Shown piece after piece: positions 29,109-42,843 of a stretch of DNA of 64,000 nucleotides; the first letter of the stretch is position 1, and every line of letters starts with the position of its first letter. Both the position numbers and the translations under genes were made by a program. The notes under the pieces were generated by a model that had not been told where the DNA came from, searched no databases, and saw only the letters and a list, made by a program, of their open reading frames with translations. The stretch comes from Crambe crambe (lineage: Eukaryota > Porifera > Demospongiae > Poecilosclerida > Crambeidae), in the NCBI GenBank assembly GCA_963924555.1, contig OZ004593.1:6196480-6260479 (forward strand), in the 5' to 3' direction.

Positions 29109-30849
29109 CTAGTGTCTGCGATGTCTGTCCCTAGATCTACTTCTAGAATGGTTCCTTCGTTGGTGTCCTCCGTGATGATGTCTGTCCCGCGAGTGTCTCT
29201 CTTGTGACCTCGATCTGGACCTCGAACGTCTACGTCTATAATGTTCACTCTCACGATCATTTCTATCTCTTTCCCTATTCCTCTTCCTCCCTTTATCAGC
29301 ACCTCTCTCTCCTCGTTCCCTCTCCCTCCGTCTCTCATCAGCACTCCTCTCCCCTCGCTCTCTCTCCTTCCTCCTTGCACCATCACCTTTCTCCTTTCCA
29401 TGCCGCCGCCCATCAGACGCCTCTCCAACACCATCATCATCAAACACCATTTCATACCCATCATCCTCCGACTTCCTCTTAGCAACAAGCCCATCCCCTT
29501 TCCTGTTCTCCTTCTTCTGATCACTTCCTCCTCCCTCTTCCGAGTACTTCCTCCGGTTGATTCCTTTCACTTTGGCCAGCGATTGGCTGAAATCGACATG
29601 GATTCTCCGATCATCAATCAACACATTGTCCATCTTGAAGTAAGCTTTGATACAGTCCTCCTCGTTCTCAAACTCAATAAAAGCATACTGCAAAGAGTCC
29701 CCCGTCTTTTGATCTCTGATCACCTCACAGCTAATTATCGTCCCGAATCTGGAAAAGATGATTTCTAGATCTTCGTCAGTGGTGACCGGATTTAGCTTGC
29801 ACACGAATAGGACATTTTCAGGAGGTTTAGCGTCTGCATCAGGGATATCTCCAACCATTTCTAAAATCTGAGCATTGGCCTTTGACTCTCTTTTTTGGAT
29901 GAGTTCCCTGATTTCATCTTCAGTTAACCCTTTGTAGTCGTCAATGTCTTCTTCAGCTCCAATGCGGTTGCTATCAGTGATGACACTCGGAGGACTTGGA
30001 GATCGTTCAGGAACTACTAAACCTGAAGCAGATAACATTTCAAACAAAGATGCAGTACCCAGTAAAGAGCTACATAATATTATGTAACAATAAAAATTTG
30101 ACTTAATGCAGTTATCAGTACAGTACACAGAAATTCATTCCCAATTAAATACACACTTATCAGAGCTAGAAATTTGATTGGTCAATAAGCAAAATTTGGC
30201 CAAACGCCATAATTTGGTCAGTTGTTTGTTTCCTTGGAAAATGAATGACCAAATAGTTATTTCTACCTCTGCTGATCACAATATCTTATGTTTTCCCCTC
30301 TCCAAGATAACAGAGTATATCCTTATTCCATTACATACCTTCAGGGTCATCAAAAGGGTCTTCCAGGACCACAGTGTGATAGATACGAATATCTTGATAC
30401 GGCCGTCCATCATTATCACAATAAGCCTCACTTATCTTCATCAGAACGTCCAATCCTTCGGCTACTTCCCCAAATACTGTGTGCTTCCCATCGAGATGGC
30501 TGAGACCCTCACTCAGTGTGATGAAGAACTGGGAGGTGTGGGAGTCATTGCCGTTATTCACCATGGAGAGCGTACCAGTTTTGAGGTGCTTCAGACGAGG
30601 GGTCACTTCGACTGTAAAATATCTGTAATCGTCTCCTTTAATCTCGCCCCAAATACTCCGACCTCCCTCCCCTGTACCAGTAGGGTCACCACTTTGGGCC
30701 AGAGAGTTCCTTTGGACGGAGTGGAAGAGGACATAGTTATAGTACTTGATCTTGCAGAGCTTCAGGAAGTTTATGCTGCATTTTGGCCTCTCTTCTACGT
30801 ATAAATCGACCACTATGTCGCCCAAACTTGTTTCGAGTAGGACGGACAT
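29109..30849 (-). CDS. PPIL4: Peptidyl-prolyl cis-trans isomerase-like 4 (cyclophilin plus RRM)
   Basis: Two minus-strand exons, 30849-30339 and 30022-29109, join in phase 1 (codon GGT) to a 474-residue protein; human PPIL4 is about 490. Residues 1-170 are a cyclophilin-type isomerase domain ([37 protein letters not shown]). Residues about 241-318 are an RRM with RNP2 VLFVCKL and RNP1 LQYAFIEF. The C-terminal part is Arg/Glu/Ser-rich and ends with RSR and RHRRH runs, typical of nuclear splicing-associated proteins. The start is the ATG before [10 protein letters not shown], as in the family. In other animals PPIL4 is a nuclear, spliceosome-associated cyclophilin; this domain order is diagnostic. 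Convergent with receptor D. Confidence 0.95.
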
Positions 30850-31161
30850 TTTAATTAAAGCCCACCTGTACTGTAAATAATGCGCACCTACCAAAACGAT
30901 TATTGGTAAAAGGTCGTCATGATCATAAAATGTGTGGTACGGTCGATCAGATCGAGGAAAAGGGTCGTAATAACCACAAATACAGTCATGTTAAGGGTCA
31001 TTGTATAAAGGCATAGCATACCAGTATAATAGCAAAGTGGAAAAATTGATTAAATGCACTAAGATTTACAAAAAAAATCTACAGTCATATTGTAAAAAAA
31101 AAAAAAAAGGCAAAAGTGTCAGGAAGACAACATGTATATAATAACTCCTAGAGAAGGTTGA
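30850..31161. other. Short intergenic stretch between PPIL4 and SURF4
   Basis: Holds the PPIL4 promoter side and the SURF4 3' end, with an A-run at 31094-31108. Nothing else is seen. Confidence 0.6.
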
Positions 31162-32942
<1,781 letters not shown>

Positions 32943-33129
32943 GGCAAGCAGAGCTAGTGAGCAGAGCTAGTGAGCAATGCGGATCTTTTGTTCAAAGAAA
33001 TCAACTACGTAGACTACACGTGGAGGGAAATGGGCGTGGTTAAACTAAATACTTGACCTTTGACCCCACTTATGAGCTTTGTTTACATCCGTTTCTCATG
33101 TGCATTATGGACATGTAGCTTCGATAATC
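32943..33129. promoter_or_regulatory. Divergent promoter region of SURF4 and the ABHD12-like gene
   Basis: 187 bp separate the two start codons, so both 5' UTRs and promoters must lie within this space. GAGCAGAGCTAGT is directly repeated at about 32948 and 32961. No clear factor site was recognised. Confidence 0.5.
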
Positions 33130-34197
33130 ATGGAGCTTAGAAATCGAGGCTCTCAGTCATCTACAGCAGTGCAGCGGCCTGAGACACCCGCTAGGGACTC
33201 AAATACTGAAAGGGAATCATGGAAAAAGAAACGTTGTATCCGCATCTCAATTCTGTTCTCCACCCTCATCACTCTCTACTTCATCCCCATGTTCTTACTC
33301 CGCTATAACTCGTGGGCAAGAGATGCGGTAGTGTTTGTGCATCACTTTAAGACACCTTTCTTTGGAAACATATCGGATCCTACTTCATTTGGCATGAGTT
33401 TAGCAAGGCAGTTTGAGTTGCATCATAAAGATGGCTGCAGCATAGAAATTTGGCAGATTCTTCCCAAGGAATATCATCAAGATAAATATATGAATTCAAG
33501 AAACTCACTCACTAAAGAAGAGTACATCAAATTCCTATCAGACAGTTCACCTATTATTCTTTATCTTCATGGGAATACTGGAACACGAGCAACACACCAT
33601 AGAGTTGAGCTCTATCGGTACCTTAGCGAGACCTTGGGCTATCATGTGATAGCATTTGATTACAGGGGTTTTGGAAATTCCAAATGCTACCCAAGTGAGC
33701 GTGGAATGATGGAAGATGCTAAACTTATTTGGGAATGGTTGAGGGAGAACACATCAAGAGCAAAAATCTACATCTGGGGACACTCTCTTGGCTCAGCAGC
33801 TGCTACGTATCTCACGAAAGATTTATGCCAATCTGCAGATTTACCCTCTGGGTTGATCCTAGAGGCCCCTTTTACAAATATGGTAGACGCAGCTCAGAAT
33901 CATCCTTTTTCTTGGCCCTACCTTCCTATTATGCCTCTTTTTAGATATTTCACTCTAGAGTCGTTCGAAGACAAGTTTGAATCTGTGGATAGGATGGTGT
34001 ACATAACCTGCCCAATTCTTATTCTCCATGGGGAATCAGATCGCATCATTCCTTTCCTCCTTGGGAAGCAGGTCTACCAGAAAGCACTGGAGAGTCAGAG
34101 AGAGGTGGAGTTTGTGAACTGTGGTTCTGCAGGTCACAAAACAAGCTGGGAGTCTTCCCAGGCTAAGGAAGCACTGAGTCGGTTCATAAAACCATAA
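33130..34197 (+). CDS. ABHD12-like membrane lipase (alpha/beta hydrolase)
   Basis: One uninterrupted exon of 355 residues. The upstream frame from 33079 starts only with TTG, so the ATG at 33130 is chosen. A cytosolic Arg-rich N-terminus is followed by a membrane helix (about 39-57, ISILFSTLITLYFIPMFLL) and an alpha/beta-hydrolase fold: oxyanion LHGNTG (147), nucleophile elbow GHSLG with S219, acid D304 in HGESDRIIP, and H336 in GHK. IYIWGHSLG, LILEAPFTN, NHPFSWPY and CPILILHGESD follow ABHD12, the lysophosphatidylserine/monoacylglycerol lipase. Some ABHD12 relatives (12B) are close, so exact orthology is open. Absence of introns in an intron-rich neighbourhood suggests a retrocopy or old intron loss. 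Confidence 0.88.
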   Translation: MELRNRGSQSSTAVQRPETPARDSNTERESWKKKRCIRISILFSTLITLYFIPMFLLRYNSWARDAVVFVHHFKTPFFGNISDPTSFGMSLARQFELHHKDGCSIEIWQILPKEYHQDKYMNSRNSLTKEEYIKFLSDSSPIILYLHGNTGTRATHHRVELYRYLSETLGYHVIAFDYRGFGNSKCYPSERGMMEDAKLIWEWLRENTSRAKIYIWGHSLGSAAATYLTKDLCQSADLPSGLILEAPFTNMVDAAQNHPFSWPYLPIMPLFRYFTLESFEDKFESVDRMVYITCPILILHGESDRIIPFLLGKQVYQKALESQREVEFVNCGSAGHKTSWESSQAKEALSRFIKP

Positions 34198-34335
34198 TTA
34201 TTGACAAATCAGAATTTCTGATGTACAGTATGATTATCTTGAGTGTTTTATTTATTATTGCACAGCAAGCATCATTAACAAAGTTCTACAAAAATAACAT
34301 TAAATTGAATTGTGTGAGAATAAAATGAATCTATA

Positions 34336-37300
34336 CTACTTGCGGCCATGAGGTCTACTTGTGATACCCTTCTTGCTAGTCTTGTGGCCAGCAGTGTTTT
34401 TAGGAAGGCGAAGATGAGTTTTGTTCTGGTGTTGCTTCTCCTCGGCCAATTCAGCTCTCACTTGTACCAGTTCTTCTTCTAGTTGAGCTATGGTCCCTTT
34501 GGATATCTCTAGTTCCTTCAATGCCATCCCTGCTTGTTCTTCTGTCTCCTTCGTTAGTGTCTCTTGTTCCCTTATAAGGATAAAAACATGAAGGGGTGTC
34601 ATGGATTCACAATATATTTTTTTATACACCTAGCAGCCTATAATGGTATGCTCTCTTACTGTAATAACTTCTTGGTTTTCTCCAGCTCAAGCAAGAGCAT
34701 CTCAGCATCATCTAGTAGGGCTTTTCTACCTTCCGGCAAAACTGAAATCATGAAAGATCAGTCTTAATACTAGCTAACGCAATGAAGAATTTCATTAGTG
34801 TAGAAGTGAAACCATATCAATGAAACAATACAGTGGATGACGCCCCTCCAGTGGATCAAAGTTGTCTACCCACCTCCCACAGTCTTAAATCCACTTACTA
34901 TCTTCAGTTACAAGTCCAAGATCAGTACTGGTAGCAATAGGAGGAGTAGGAGTCTGAAATAAATACAAGAAAATTAATACATGCATACATACCTCTACAC
35001 ATCAAGGGGATTTTACCTCATCTAAAGCCTTCTGGAAGGACATTTGATGGATGTTATGGTCCTCTCCCATTACTTTCATCTCCTTTGGTAATAGCCCTAC
35101 TCCATCACCATCCTGGCCGCCAACCGGTATTGTGTCCTATAAACAAAATGATGGTAAGATCAGGTCTTTGGCTCAGTGATTATGCGTGTGTGTGATCATG
35201 TGTCAATGTATGCTAACATTTGAGTAATAAAATTGGCATTGTGGTAGAACTCAGAAAAGTGTTCCATCAAACTCCTTGGATAGCTACTAGACTGTATTAT
35301 GTACGTTCATGAAACTTCAAGAGCTAGCATCTGTTATGGTTCCATACAAATTTGTCAGACTTAAAGTGTGGTATACAGAGCTTCAATATCTACACAGAGT
35401 GTTAAAAAGGATGGCAATTTGGAACAGAATTCCTGAGAAAGGAACACTGCCTTATCAAAGGGACTAACTTGTATGAAGGGGGTTATACATGCACCCTCAT
35501 CCTATGAACATACTTTCAGCTCTCTCTAGCTAATCACATATTGATCAATACCAAGTGATGTTGCATCATTTGGTATTGTATCAACTTTTCAGCTGCACCT
35601 TTTTTAAAATGACAGTTTTGTCCTCTGAAGTCACCTCCACTCTTATTTTCTGTGCTTTTGACTGCAGTGAGGCTGCTGTCTCCTGTCCTTTAACAGAGGA
35701 GCCAGAAATGTCTCTTGAAGGTGCCCTTGCTCGCTCTGTCCTCCCTTGAATGACATCGTTGAGCAAGAGGTCAGCCAGCTTGACCCATTCCTGAGCTTCA
35801 TCCACCATTCGTTTCAAGTCCATCTGCTCCTCCTCTGGATTGGGGTAATCCTCTTTTATGCGCTCATCAATGATCTCCCTCACAACATCCATACAGTTCC
35901 TACATTACACACATTGGCTAATATCAGATAGAAGTCATTAGCTATCAGGAGTGGCTCTCCAGAGCTAGATATTTTCCAACAAATGGCTCACCCAATTAGC
36001 TAACTCTCTGAGTTTAGATGACATTATAAGGACTGGATATCTATTGGATCTCTCTAGGTGTGCCAATTTCAACTCACTGGTTAAGTTGCCCAGTGATATG
36101 AGTGAGCATATTTGCCAAAGGGAGATAGTTATCTCTAATGTCTCCAATGGATTGAATGTGCCTATGGTGGCTGCATTTCAGATCCTCATTCTCCTTCTCT
36201 TCTCCCTCTTTCTCCTCTCCTTCCTCCTTTTCCTTTCCTTTCTCCTCCTCCTTTCTCTCCTTCTCCAACTCTGTCTCTGTCATATATAACAAAAGCTGTA
36301 CCATCCATTTGATCAGCTCAGAGTGTAGTCTTGTCACCTGCAACAAGCAAAAAGAGAAAAATCAGGGGGTAAAACAGGTTGGAGAGTGCCATGCTGTCAG
36401 TATGAATACCTGCCTCTGAAGCAGCTAACTATTATAGTTATTTTAATGCTTAACCAAGACATGGAGTGGATAGCTACTCACCTCTTCAGACATTTTAGTA
36501 TCCTGAGAATCGATGGCATATGCAAGACCGGAGCACCAACTGTCCAACTCAGAGTTCAACTCATCGAATGTCACTTCACTCACAGTTCTATCTAACACTT
36601 CCTTTTCTCTCTCTCTTCCTTTCCTCTTTATCACTTCTTCTTCCTTCCTCCCATTCTTTATTCCCTTCTCTTGCTCCTTCACTTCTTTCGTCTCCTCTCC
36701 CTCTTTCACTTCTTTTTCTTCTTCCTCCTCTCCTTTTTCCACTTCTTCTTTTCCTTCTTCATCCTCTTTCACTTTTTCCTTCCCCTTCTCCTTCTCCTCC
36801 TTCACCTCTTCCTTCCCCTCCTCCTCCTTCATACCTTCTTCCCTCTCTTCTTTTACTTCTTCCTTCCCCTCCTCCCCCTTCACATCTTCCCCATCCTCTT
36901 TTAATTCTGCTTTCTTCTCTTCTTTTGGCTCTTCTTTCTCCTCCTCTTCCTCCTCGCTTTCCTCCATGGTTTCATAACTTCCCCCACTCTCTCCTATATC
37001 AGAGGAGGTGGTGGTGGTGGTGGTAACTGTTCTCTGGGACTCAGAAGAGTCAGATTCAGGGAGCCGGAGGCCCATGGATCCAATGCAATGGAGTATATCA
37101 TCCACTTTTTCTCGCCATCCCAAGAGAAGTCGCCCAAACCTATAGAGAGAAGGAGCTGAAGTGATTACATGGATTTACAATCTCCCTTTCAATCCACTAA
37201 AACATTATAGCCATTATTGAAATCTTTAGCTGCATTGAGTATAGTGGCTTTAATAGACTCACTTGATCCAGTCAGAGTCTGCCAGAAAGAGTTTCCTATC

Positions 37301-40300
37301 ACTAGTAGCAAGGAGAATACTGAATTTGGTGTCCCAGGACTCCAGGGGGGTGATTAAGTGCACCAACCCAGTGGCTACACCTGAAATCATACATAAAATC
37401 ATCAGTGATACACATTTTAAAGTTCGTGCAATTAAATCACATGCACGTCAAGTAACTAAGGTTTGCAGCTGGCTATTTCAAAAAAAAAAAAATGCAAGGC
37501 ATTATCATGTCAGATTCAGTTGTTCTACCAATTGTATATGTAATTAAGCAAAATTCATTGTGCGAACATTTTGATTTTAATTTGTACCCTTCACATGTTT
37601 ACCATTCTCTCCAGCACTTCGGTTCCTACACATGGTCAGTTTTGTATCAACTACTCTGTTCAACTGAACCATTTTCTTATTCTGGAGAGCAGTCTCACTC
37701 GCCCCGTAACTTGTTCCACTTGCTACACTTGAACTGCCACTAAACGGTCTTTGGTGCCGCATGAACAGACGGAGGGCAGTTTCAGTCCACTTCTCCACCA
37801 AACTGGCGAGGTACTTGAGCTCCTCTAGATTGGAAAGGAGAGCAGTACCAGCAAATTTGTCAGCTTCTGCATTGATTATTTCTTGCCACACTTGCAGCTC
37901 GGACCAGAGGTTTTTCATTTCTGCACGAGGGGGAACTTTCACCACACCCTCAGGAGTACTGAATAACAAAGAACAACAAGATAACGAAGGAAATTTTTAC
38001 CATAACATTGTTAAAATGGACACTTACACAGTTTTGCTAAACTCCTTAATCCACTTGGATAATCCATCCCTGACCTTCATCATCTGTATGGAAATATAAT
38101 CAATACATTGCTGACCCACCCCTCCCCCTTCAATATACATTTTCCTTCATTGTGTTCTCTATCTCATAGAGATTGATAAGGAAAGCTTTCATTCTTTCCT
38201 TCCACTCCTGAACGACTTCTTGTACTTCGGACACCTACGTATATCAAAATAATTTCAGGCTGGAGTTTATGACCCTCCTCTGATGCACACACACACACCT
38301 GTTTGGTGTCCTTGCTACTCAGAATGATGATAAAGTGTCCGGCGAGCTTGCACCAAGTCCTTTCATTCAGTTGCAGTGTTTGGAAGCTGAGCAGGTTGAA
38401 CTCGCTTGCTACTCGCCAGGAGAGGTCGTATGCTGCTTGCTTCCACAGATCCTGCTCGTAAGTCATGTGACTCAACTGCTCCTCCATTCTCTTTCGTTGC
38501 AGCTCGTACAACTCATGGTACTCATCTAAGAGGCTAGGAGGGAGAAGTGTGATGAGGGATTTGTAGAGAGAGAGATGGGGAGGAGGTGCTAATAGCCTCA
38601 ATTTAGGGGTTAGACTAAACACACTATTGTACTGAAACACAGGAAATTTCAAAAGTGTGTTATCATTGTTGTTATTGTTGTTGTTGTTGTTGTACTTGTT
38701 TATTCACCTTACCTTGCATTTCTCTTTGAGTCAGCCAAAGCTGAAGTGAGCTGGAGAAAAAGAGAATGACATTCATCCCCTGACCGCTCACCAAACAAGT
38801 AATTATGCCAGTAATTATGCCACTGGAGTCAATCAGTAGAGCAACTTACATAAGCCTCAGCATCCCTGGACTGCTGGGTCACAACAAGGTCATGCTCCCT
38901 CACCATAAACAACTCACTGCATAAATTCAGGTTATTATACAATCATCAGGTGACATCTCTTGACCGTTACATAGTTCTTACTCAGTAAGGGATGCAACCC
39001 TGTTCTTGAACCGCTTCAGTTCATTGGTCAGTTTTCTGTCCAGTGTCCTCTGGGCAACCACGTCATTATGAAGGCTGTATATAATAGTTCACAGTGAGGG
39101 GAGGGGAGGGGGAGGGGATGAGGAGGAGGAGAGGGGGAGGGGATGAGGAGGAGGAGAGGGGGAGGGAGAGGGGAGGGGAGAGGGGAGGAGGAGAGGGGAG
39201 GGAGAGGAGGAGAGGGAAGGAGGAGAGGGGGAGGAGGAGGAGAGGGGAGGAGGAGAAGGGAGGGATGGAGGAGGAGGAGAGGGGGAGAGGAGGAGAGGGG
39301 AGGAGAGGGAGGAGGAGAGGGGAGGGGAGGGGAGGGAGAGGAGGAGAGGAGAGGGGAGGGGACGGGAAAGAGGAGAGTGGGAGGGAGGGAGGGAGGGAAG
39401 GAAAGAGGAGAGAATCAAGACTTCCTTACCTCTTGACTTGTCTTGGGATTCTGTCGAGGAGATTAGCATACCTTCTGCGGATTTCAGCAAGCAGTTCTCC
39501 TCTCTCAACACACTGCACACTCACTTGGCGAATCAACTCATGGAAGACTAGGTTGTATATGGTCTGTTCCTTCTGAATTAAGTCAAGCAATCTGTGCATC
39601 TGAAAAGAAATATGTCACCAGCCAAGAACACACCATCCACTGTGATAACCTTACTTCAGTTGGGCCTTGAAGGTCTGCATCCTCGATCATAGTGGGAACT
39701 CCTGCTCGTCTTAGCATTGTATCCAATGTATGCTGTTGTTATTATTGTTATTATTGTTATTGTTGTTGCTGTTGTTGTTAGTGTGGAAGACTTACTTTGA
39801 GTGAGATGACCTCATGTCGTCCAGATGGATTTGTGGAAGGGAAAATGGTCATGTGATGATCATGATTTTTAGTCTTTGCTGTATAATCACTGAAAAAAAT
39901 CTCATTGAGTCATCTGGGCGATCTAATTACACTTCTTTTGCTTACTCTTCATGGAACTCCAAGCCTATGACTCCAGGATGCTTCACAAAATGATACTCCT
40001 CTGGGATGATTGTATCAGCATTCTGCCAGAACTATAAGGTATAGTCAGAACAATTATCATTCATAGGAGAAAAGGGAGGAAAGGGAAGGGGTGAGAAGGG
40101 GAGGGGAGGGGGAGGGAGAAGAGAAAGGAGGGGTGGGGGAGGGGGAGGAGAGGAAGGGCAAAAGAGAGGGATAGGTGGGGAAGAGGATCTTATTGTATTA
40201 CACAAAGCACCTTTTTCTTCTTTTGTTTTTCATCTTCAGTGTAAGAATCATACAGGAAAGATATGTCTTTGCCAGCCCCACACACACATGGAGGGGAATT

Positions 40301-40666
40301 GGTGAGATGTTTCAGCCGGTTCCGGCGACTAGAGTGATTCCATAAACTAGCAGGAGCATGTTTAGTGTCCTTCCCCGCACCATACTGAGGCAATATCATG
40401 CTACCAGGATGGATCTCATTATTTTCTTGACGTTTTAGAGTCAGCAGGAGGTCTGGTGGGAGGAAGTCAGAAGAAGGTTGTGCTTCACTCTTGACAACTG
40501 ATACCATGCCAGAGGTGGCTGGATCTATGCAAGGTAAGAGACATTGATTGTTTGGATTACTGTCTGATTTTGGTTTGCTCTTTGTCTTGGGGGAAGCTAT
40601 AATCGCGAGGCCATTTAGAGATGTAGAAGGAGGTGCTGGAGGTAGCTCAAGTCCTAACTCTGTCAT
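34336..40666 (-). CDS. AXDND1: Axonemal dynein light chain domain-containing protein 1
   Basis: Twenty-one minus-strand exons: 40666-40211, 40022-39946, 39889-39796, 39732-39655, 39599-39430, 39074-38982, 38916-38850, 38750-38713, 38533-38299, 38234-38139, 38083-38028, 37958-37603, 37380-37263, 37139-36482, 36337-36078, 36049-35992, about 35892-35599, 35136-35017, 34953-34899, 34741-34660, 34570-34336. Phases agree at every junction except the one into the seventeenth exon, which I could not resolve. About 1,230 residues (human about 1,010). IIPEEYHFVKHPGV marks the AXDND1 N-terminal region; exons 5-8 carry the p28-like coiled coil (QTIYNLVFHELIRQVSVQC). Exons 14 and 15 add Glu/Lys-rich low-complexity sequence. 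Known role: cilia and sperm flagella. An RFX X-box sits just upstream, and TADA1 is divergent. Confidence 0.88.
37410..37590 (+). mobile_element. Dispersed repeat, second copy of the 2183-2312 element
   Basis: Within AXDND1 intron 12. It shares ATTATCATGTCAGATTCAGT, TGTTCTAC, and TTTTGATTTTAA with the minus strand of 2183-2312, in the same order, with a small A-run insertion near 37480-37492. The methylase-like part is absent here. Confidence 0.7.
39088..39415 (+). repeat. Long polypurine tract (GGGGAGGAGGA type)
   Basis: About 330 bp of almost pure G/A on the + strand, in AXDND1 intron 5. A second G/A tract of about 110 bp is at 40062-40170 in intron 1. Such tracts can form triplex (H-DNA) structures. 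Frames read through them are compositional artefacts. Confidence 0.95.
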
Positions 40667-40717
40667 TGTGTAGCTTTTATCTGTGTATCGTTGCGATCGA
40701 ATGCGACCAAAAGCACC

Positions 40718-40731
40718 GTTTCTATGACGAC
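40718..40731 (-). promoter_or_regulatory. RFX X-box upstream of AXDND1
   Basis: Read on the minus strand the site is GTCGTCATAGAAAC, a full match to the X-box consensus GTHNYYATRRNAAC. It lies 52 bp before the AXDND1 ATG and 41 bp before the divergent TADA1 ATG. RFX factors control ciliary genes in animals, which fits AXDND1. Confidence 0.65.
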
Positions 40732-40771
40732 ATTGTCACGTGCGCATGCTTTCTAAATAATACCCACCATC

Positions 40772-42358
40772 ATGGCTGACAATATGGAACTTGCAAAGAA
40801 GCGTCTCAGTGAGACACTTAGAGATAGGATGCAAAAGTACTGGGACTTGATGAAGGACTGGTACCGAAGGAGGGTGAGTATTTAACATGCTAGCAATTTC
40901 TAGTACCAGAACCTGATATTTAACACAGATATCAAAGGATGATTTTGATTCCAAGGCCAAGTTTCTTCTTGGGGAGAATAATATTCGTTTGCACAATGAG
41001 TTTCTGTTCGCAATCTTGGTAAAGTGTCAAACTGGCTCTGCTCCAAGTCATGCTGCAGGTGAGCCACGAGATGTCAGGGGTACAATACTAGGATACAGAG
41101 AGAATTACTTTTGTCCACATAAGAAAGCACTATATTATGAATATTTAATAAGCTACCTTTTTACAGTTGCATCTCCTGTTCCTAAAAGTCCCGAGTATGT
41201 TAGAAGTCCAGAATACATCGAGCCAACTCCTATGATGACTGATGAAACAGAACCACAGGGACCTCCACCACCCTCAACACCTCCCCCCTTCACCACCACT
41301 GCTATCAAACCCCCCAAGCCAAAAACCTTCAAAGTTCCAGAAATCCCTTACAGGGCCCTGGACCCCACTCGTTACTATGAACCTCCACAGGTTCAGCTCT
41401 TCCCTCGCGACTTGGATACCATTTTGCTCTGTACTCATGAGCTTATGTTGCCCGATCTGTCCACATTACACGTCCGAATGCTACTGGTGGCATGGGAACT
41501 GGAACTAGATGAAGTGACAGAGGAAACTGCACATTTACTCATGCTGGCTCTTAGAGTATGTATGTATAATAATGCCTCTGTATCCAGAGAGATATCAGTG
41601 CATGTAGACAAGTATGATCAGTCTAATAACTTTTATACTGAATGATGTATCATAGGTAAAATTATCATGGTTTTTGAATATAAACGTTTATGTCTTCTTC
41701 CTCTTATAGTGTTATTTGAAGAATGTGATACAAGCACTGATATCTAATGAAACTAGCTGGAACGTCAAGAAAGGCACCAGCTTTCATCACTCCTTTGGCC
41801 AAGGAGCCTCTAGCCGACCCTTCCTCTTCCCCACCTCGTCCTCGACATCAGCACCCCCTGTACTCAGTGATAAAATGAGGCTGGAAGGAGTGAGAGAAGC
41901 TGAGGCTATTAGGCTTGCTTCACTCAGTGGACCTGTCAGAGAACTGAAGCCTTTGAATTTGTTTCATTTGAGAGATGCTTTGCAGGTATTGTCCACCAGC
42001 TGAGTAAATGATAGTAGTAGCTTGCAAGGCTATGCCGATGGTATTCAAAACAAAAAATTTGGTCCATACTTCAATTTTTGCAATCCACGAAAATTTCATG
42101 CCTTGAATCCTCTACTGAAGAAGTGGGTGAACAATTTGGGTGTAACCAGAGTTGATTATTCTCTTGTAATAGGTTAATCGGCACTGTGTCCCTGTTCATT
42201 CAGTGTATTCACTGAACATGGAGAGAATCATAGCTGGAATGTGGCACCCAAGTCAGGAAGAAGAGGAACAGAGAAAGACTGTGGAACAATGGAGGAAAAG
42301 TATGGAACAAAATACTCCATTTTCTATACGAACTGCAGCAAACTATGGTCGTAGATAG
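40772..42358 (+). CDS. TADA1: Transcriptional adapter 1 (SAGA complex subunit)
   Basis: Five exons, 40772-40873, 40929-41058, 41167-41555, 41710-41985 and 42173-42358, join in frame to 360 residues (human about 335). Family features in order: an N-terminal helix with AKKRLSETLRDRMQKYW; DDFDSKAKFLLGENNIRLHN with EFLFAILVKCQ; a Pro-rich linker in exon 3; LCTHELMLPD; a mid segment ending LNLFHLRDALQ; and VNRHCVPVHSVYSLNMERII then MWHPS near the C-terminus. TADA1 (yeast Hfi1/Ada1) carries a histone-fold-type region and is a structural core subunit of the SAGA coactivator in the nucleus. Divergent from AXDND1, 105 bp between start codons. Confidence 0.93.
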
Positions 42359-42427
42359 CATTAAATCATTTTTTATCCTCCATTATTATTTTGGCATATC
42401 TGGTAATGGTCGATAGCTTATTTTATA

Positions 42428-42441
42428 TGCGCGCATGCGCA
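42428..42441. promoter_or_regulatory. NRF1-like palindrome upstream of PRPF38B
   Basis: TGCGCGCATGCGCA, containing a perfect NRF1-type core (CGCGCATGCGCA), 115 bp before the PRPF38B ATG and 70 bp after the TADA1 stop. One of three TGCGCNCATGCGCA sites in the window. Confidence 0.6.
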
Positions 42442-42556
42442 GTAGCTAGCTTCGTCATTGCATTGCTGCGTTGCCGTGAAATTAATTTTTGAAGACAAGT
42501 TTGTTTGCCAACCCCCTTGATATAAAGTAGGTAGAACTGAGTGTCTGACTGTCAGA

Positions 42557-42808
42557 ATGGCCGGAGAAGGTGGCTGGGATGAAGCGGGAGCGGCTGGATT
42601 CGGAGACAGGAAGCTAAAAAATACCCTACCTTTGTACGGTAACAAGGATAGTATGAATCTAAACAGCATGATTCTGACCAACGTGCTTGGCTCTCCATAT
42701 TTCAAGGAGGAGCTTATCAATTTCAAGACCTTTCATGAAGTCGTTGACGAGATATATTACAAGGTTAAGAAAATATAATCCTCTCTTATTAAGCTACCTA
42801 CAGTTCTT

Positions 42809-42843
<35 letters not shown>

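Noticed and set aside
29241..29768. 175-residue + strand frame
   Set aside because: Antisense of the Arg/Glu-rich end of PPIL4; low complexity follows from the codons of the real gene.
36513..37026. Ser/Phe- and Leu/Pro-rich + strand frames
   Set aside because: Antisense of the Glu/Lys-rich exon 14 of AXDND1.
39094..39576. Gly/Arg/Glu-rich + strand frame and Ser/Pro-rich minus frame
   Set aside because: Artefacts of the polypurine tract in AXDND1 intron 5.
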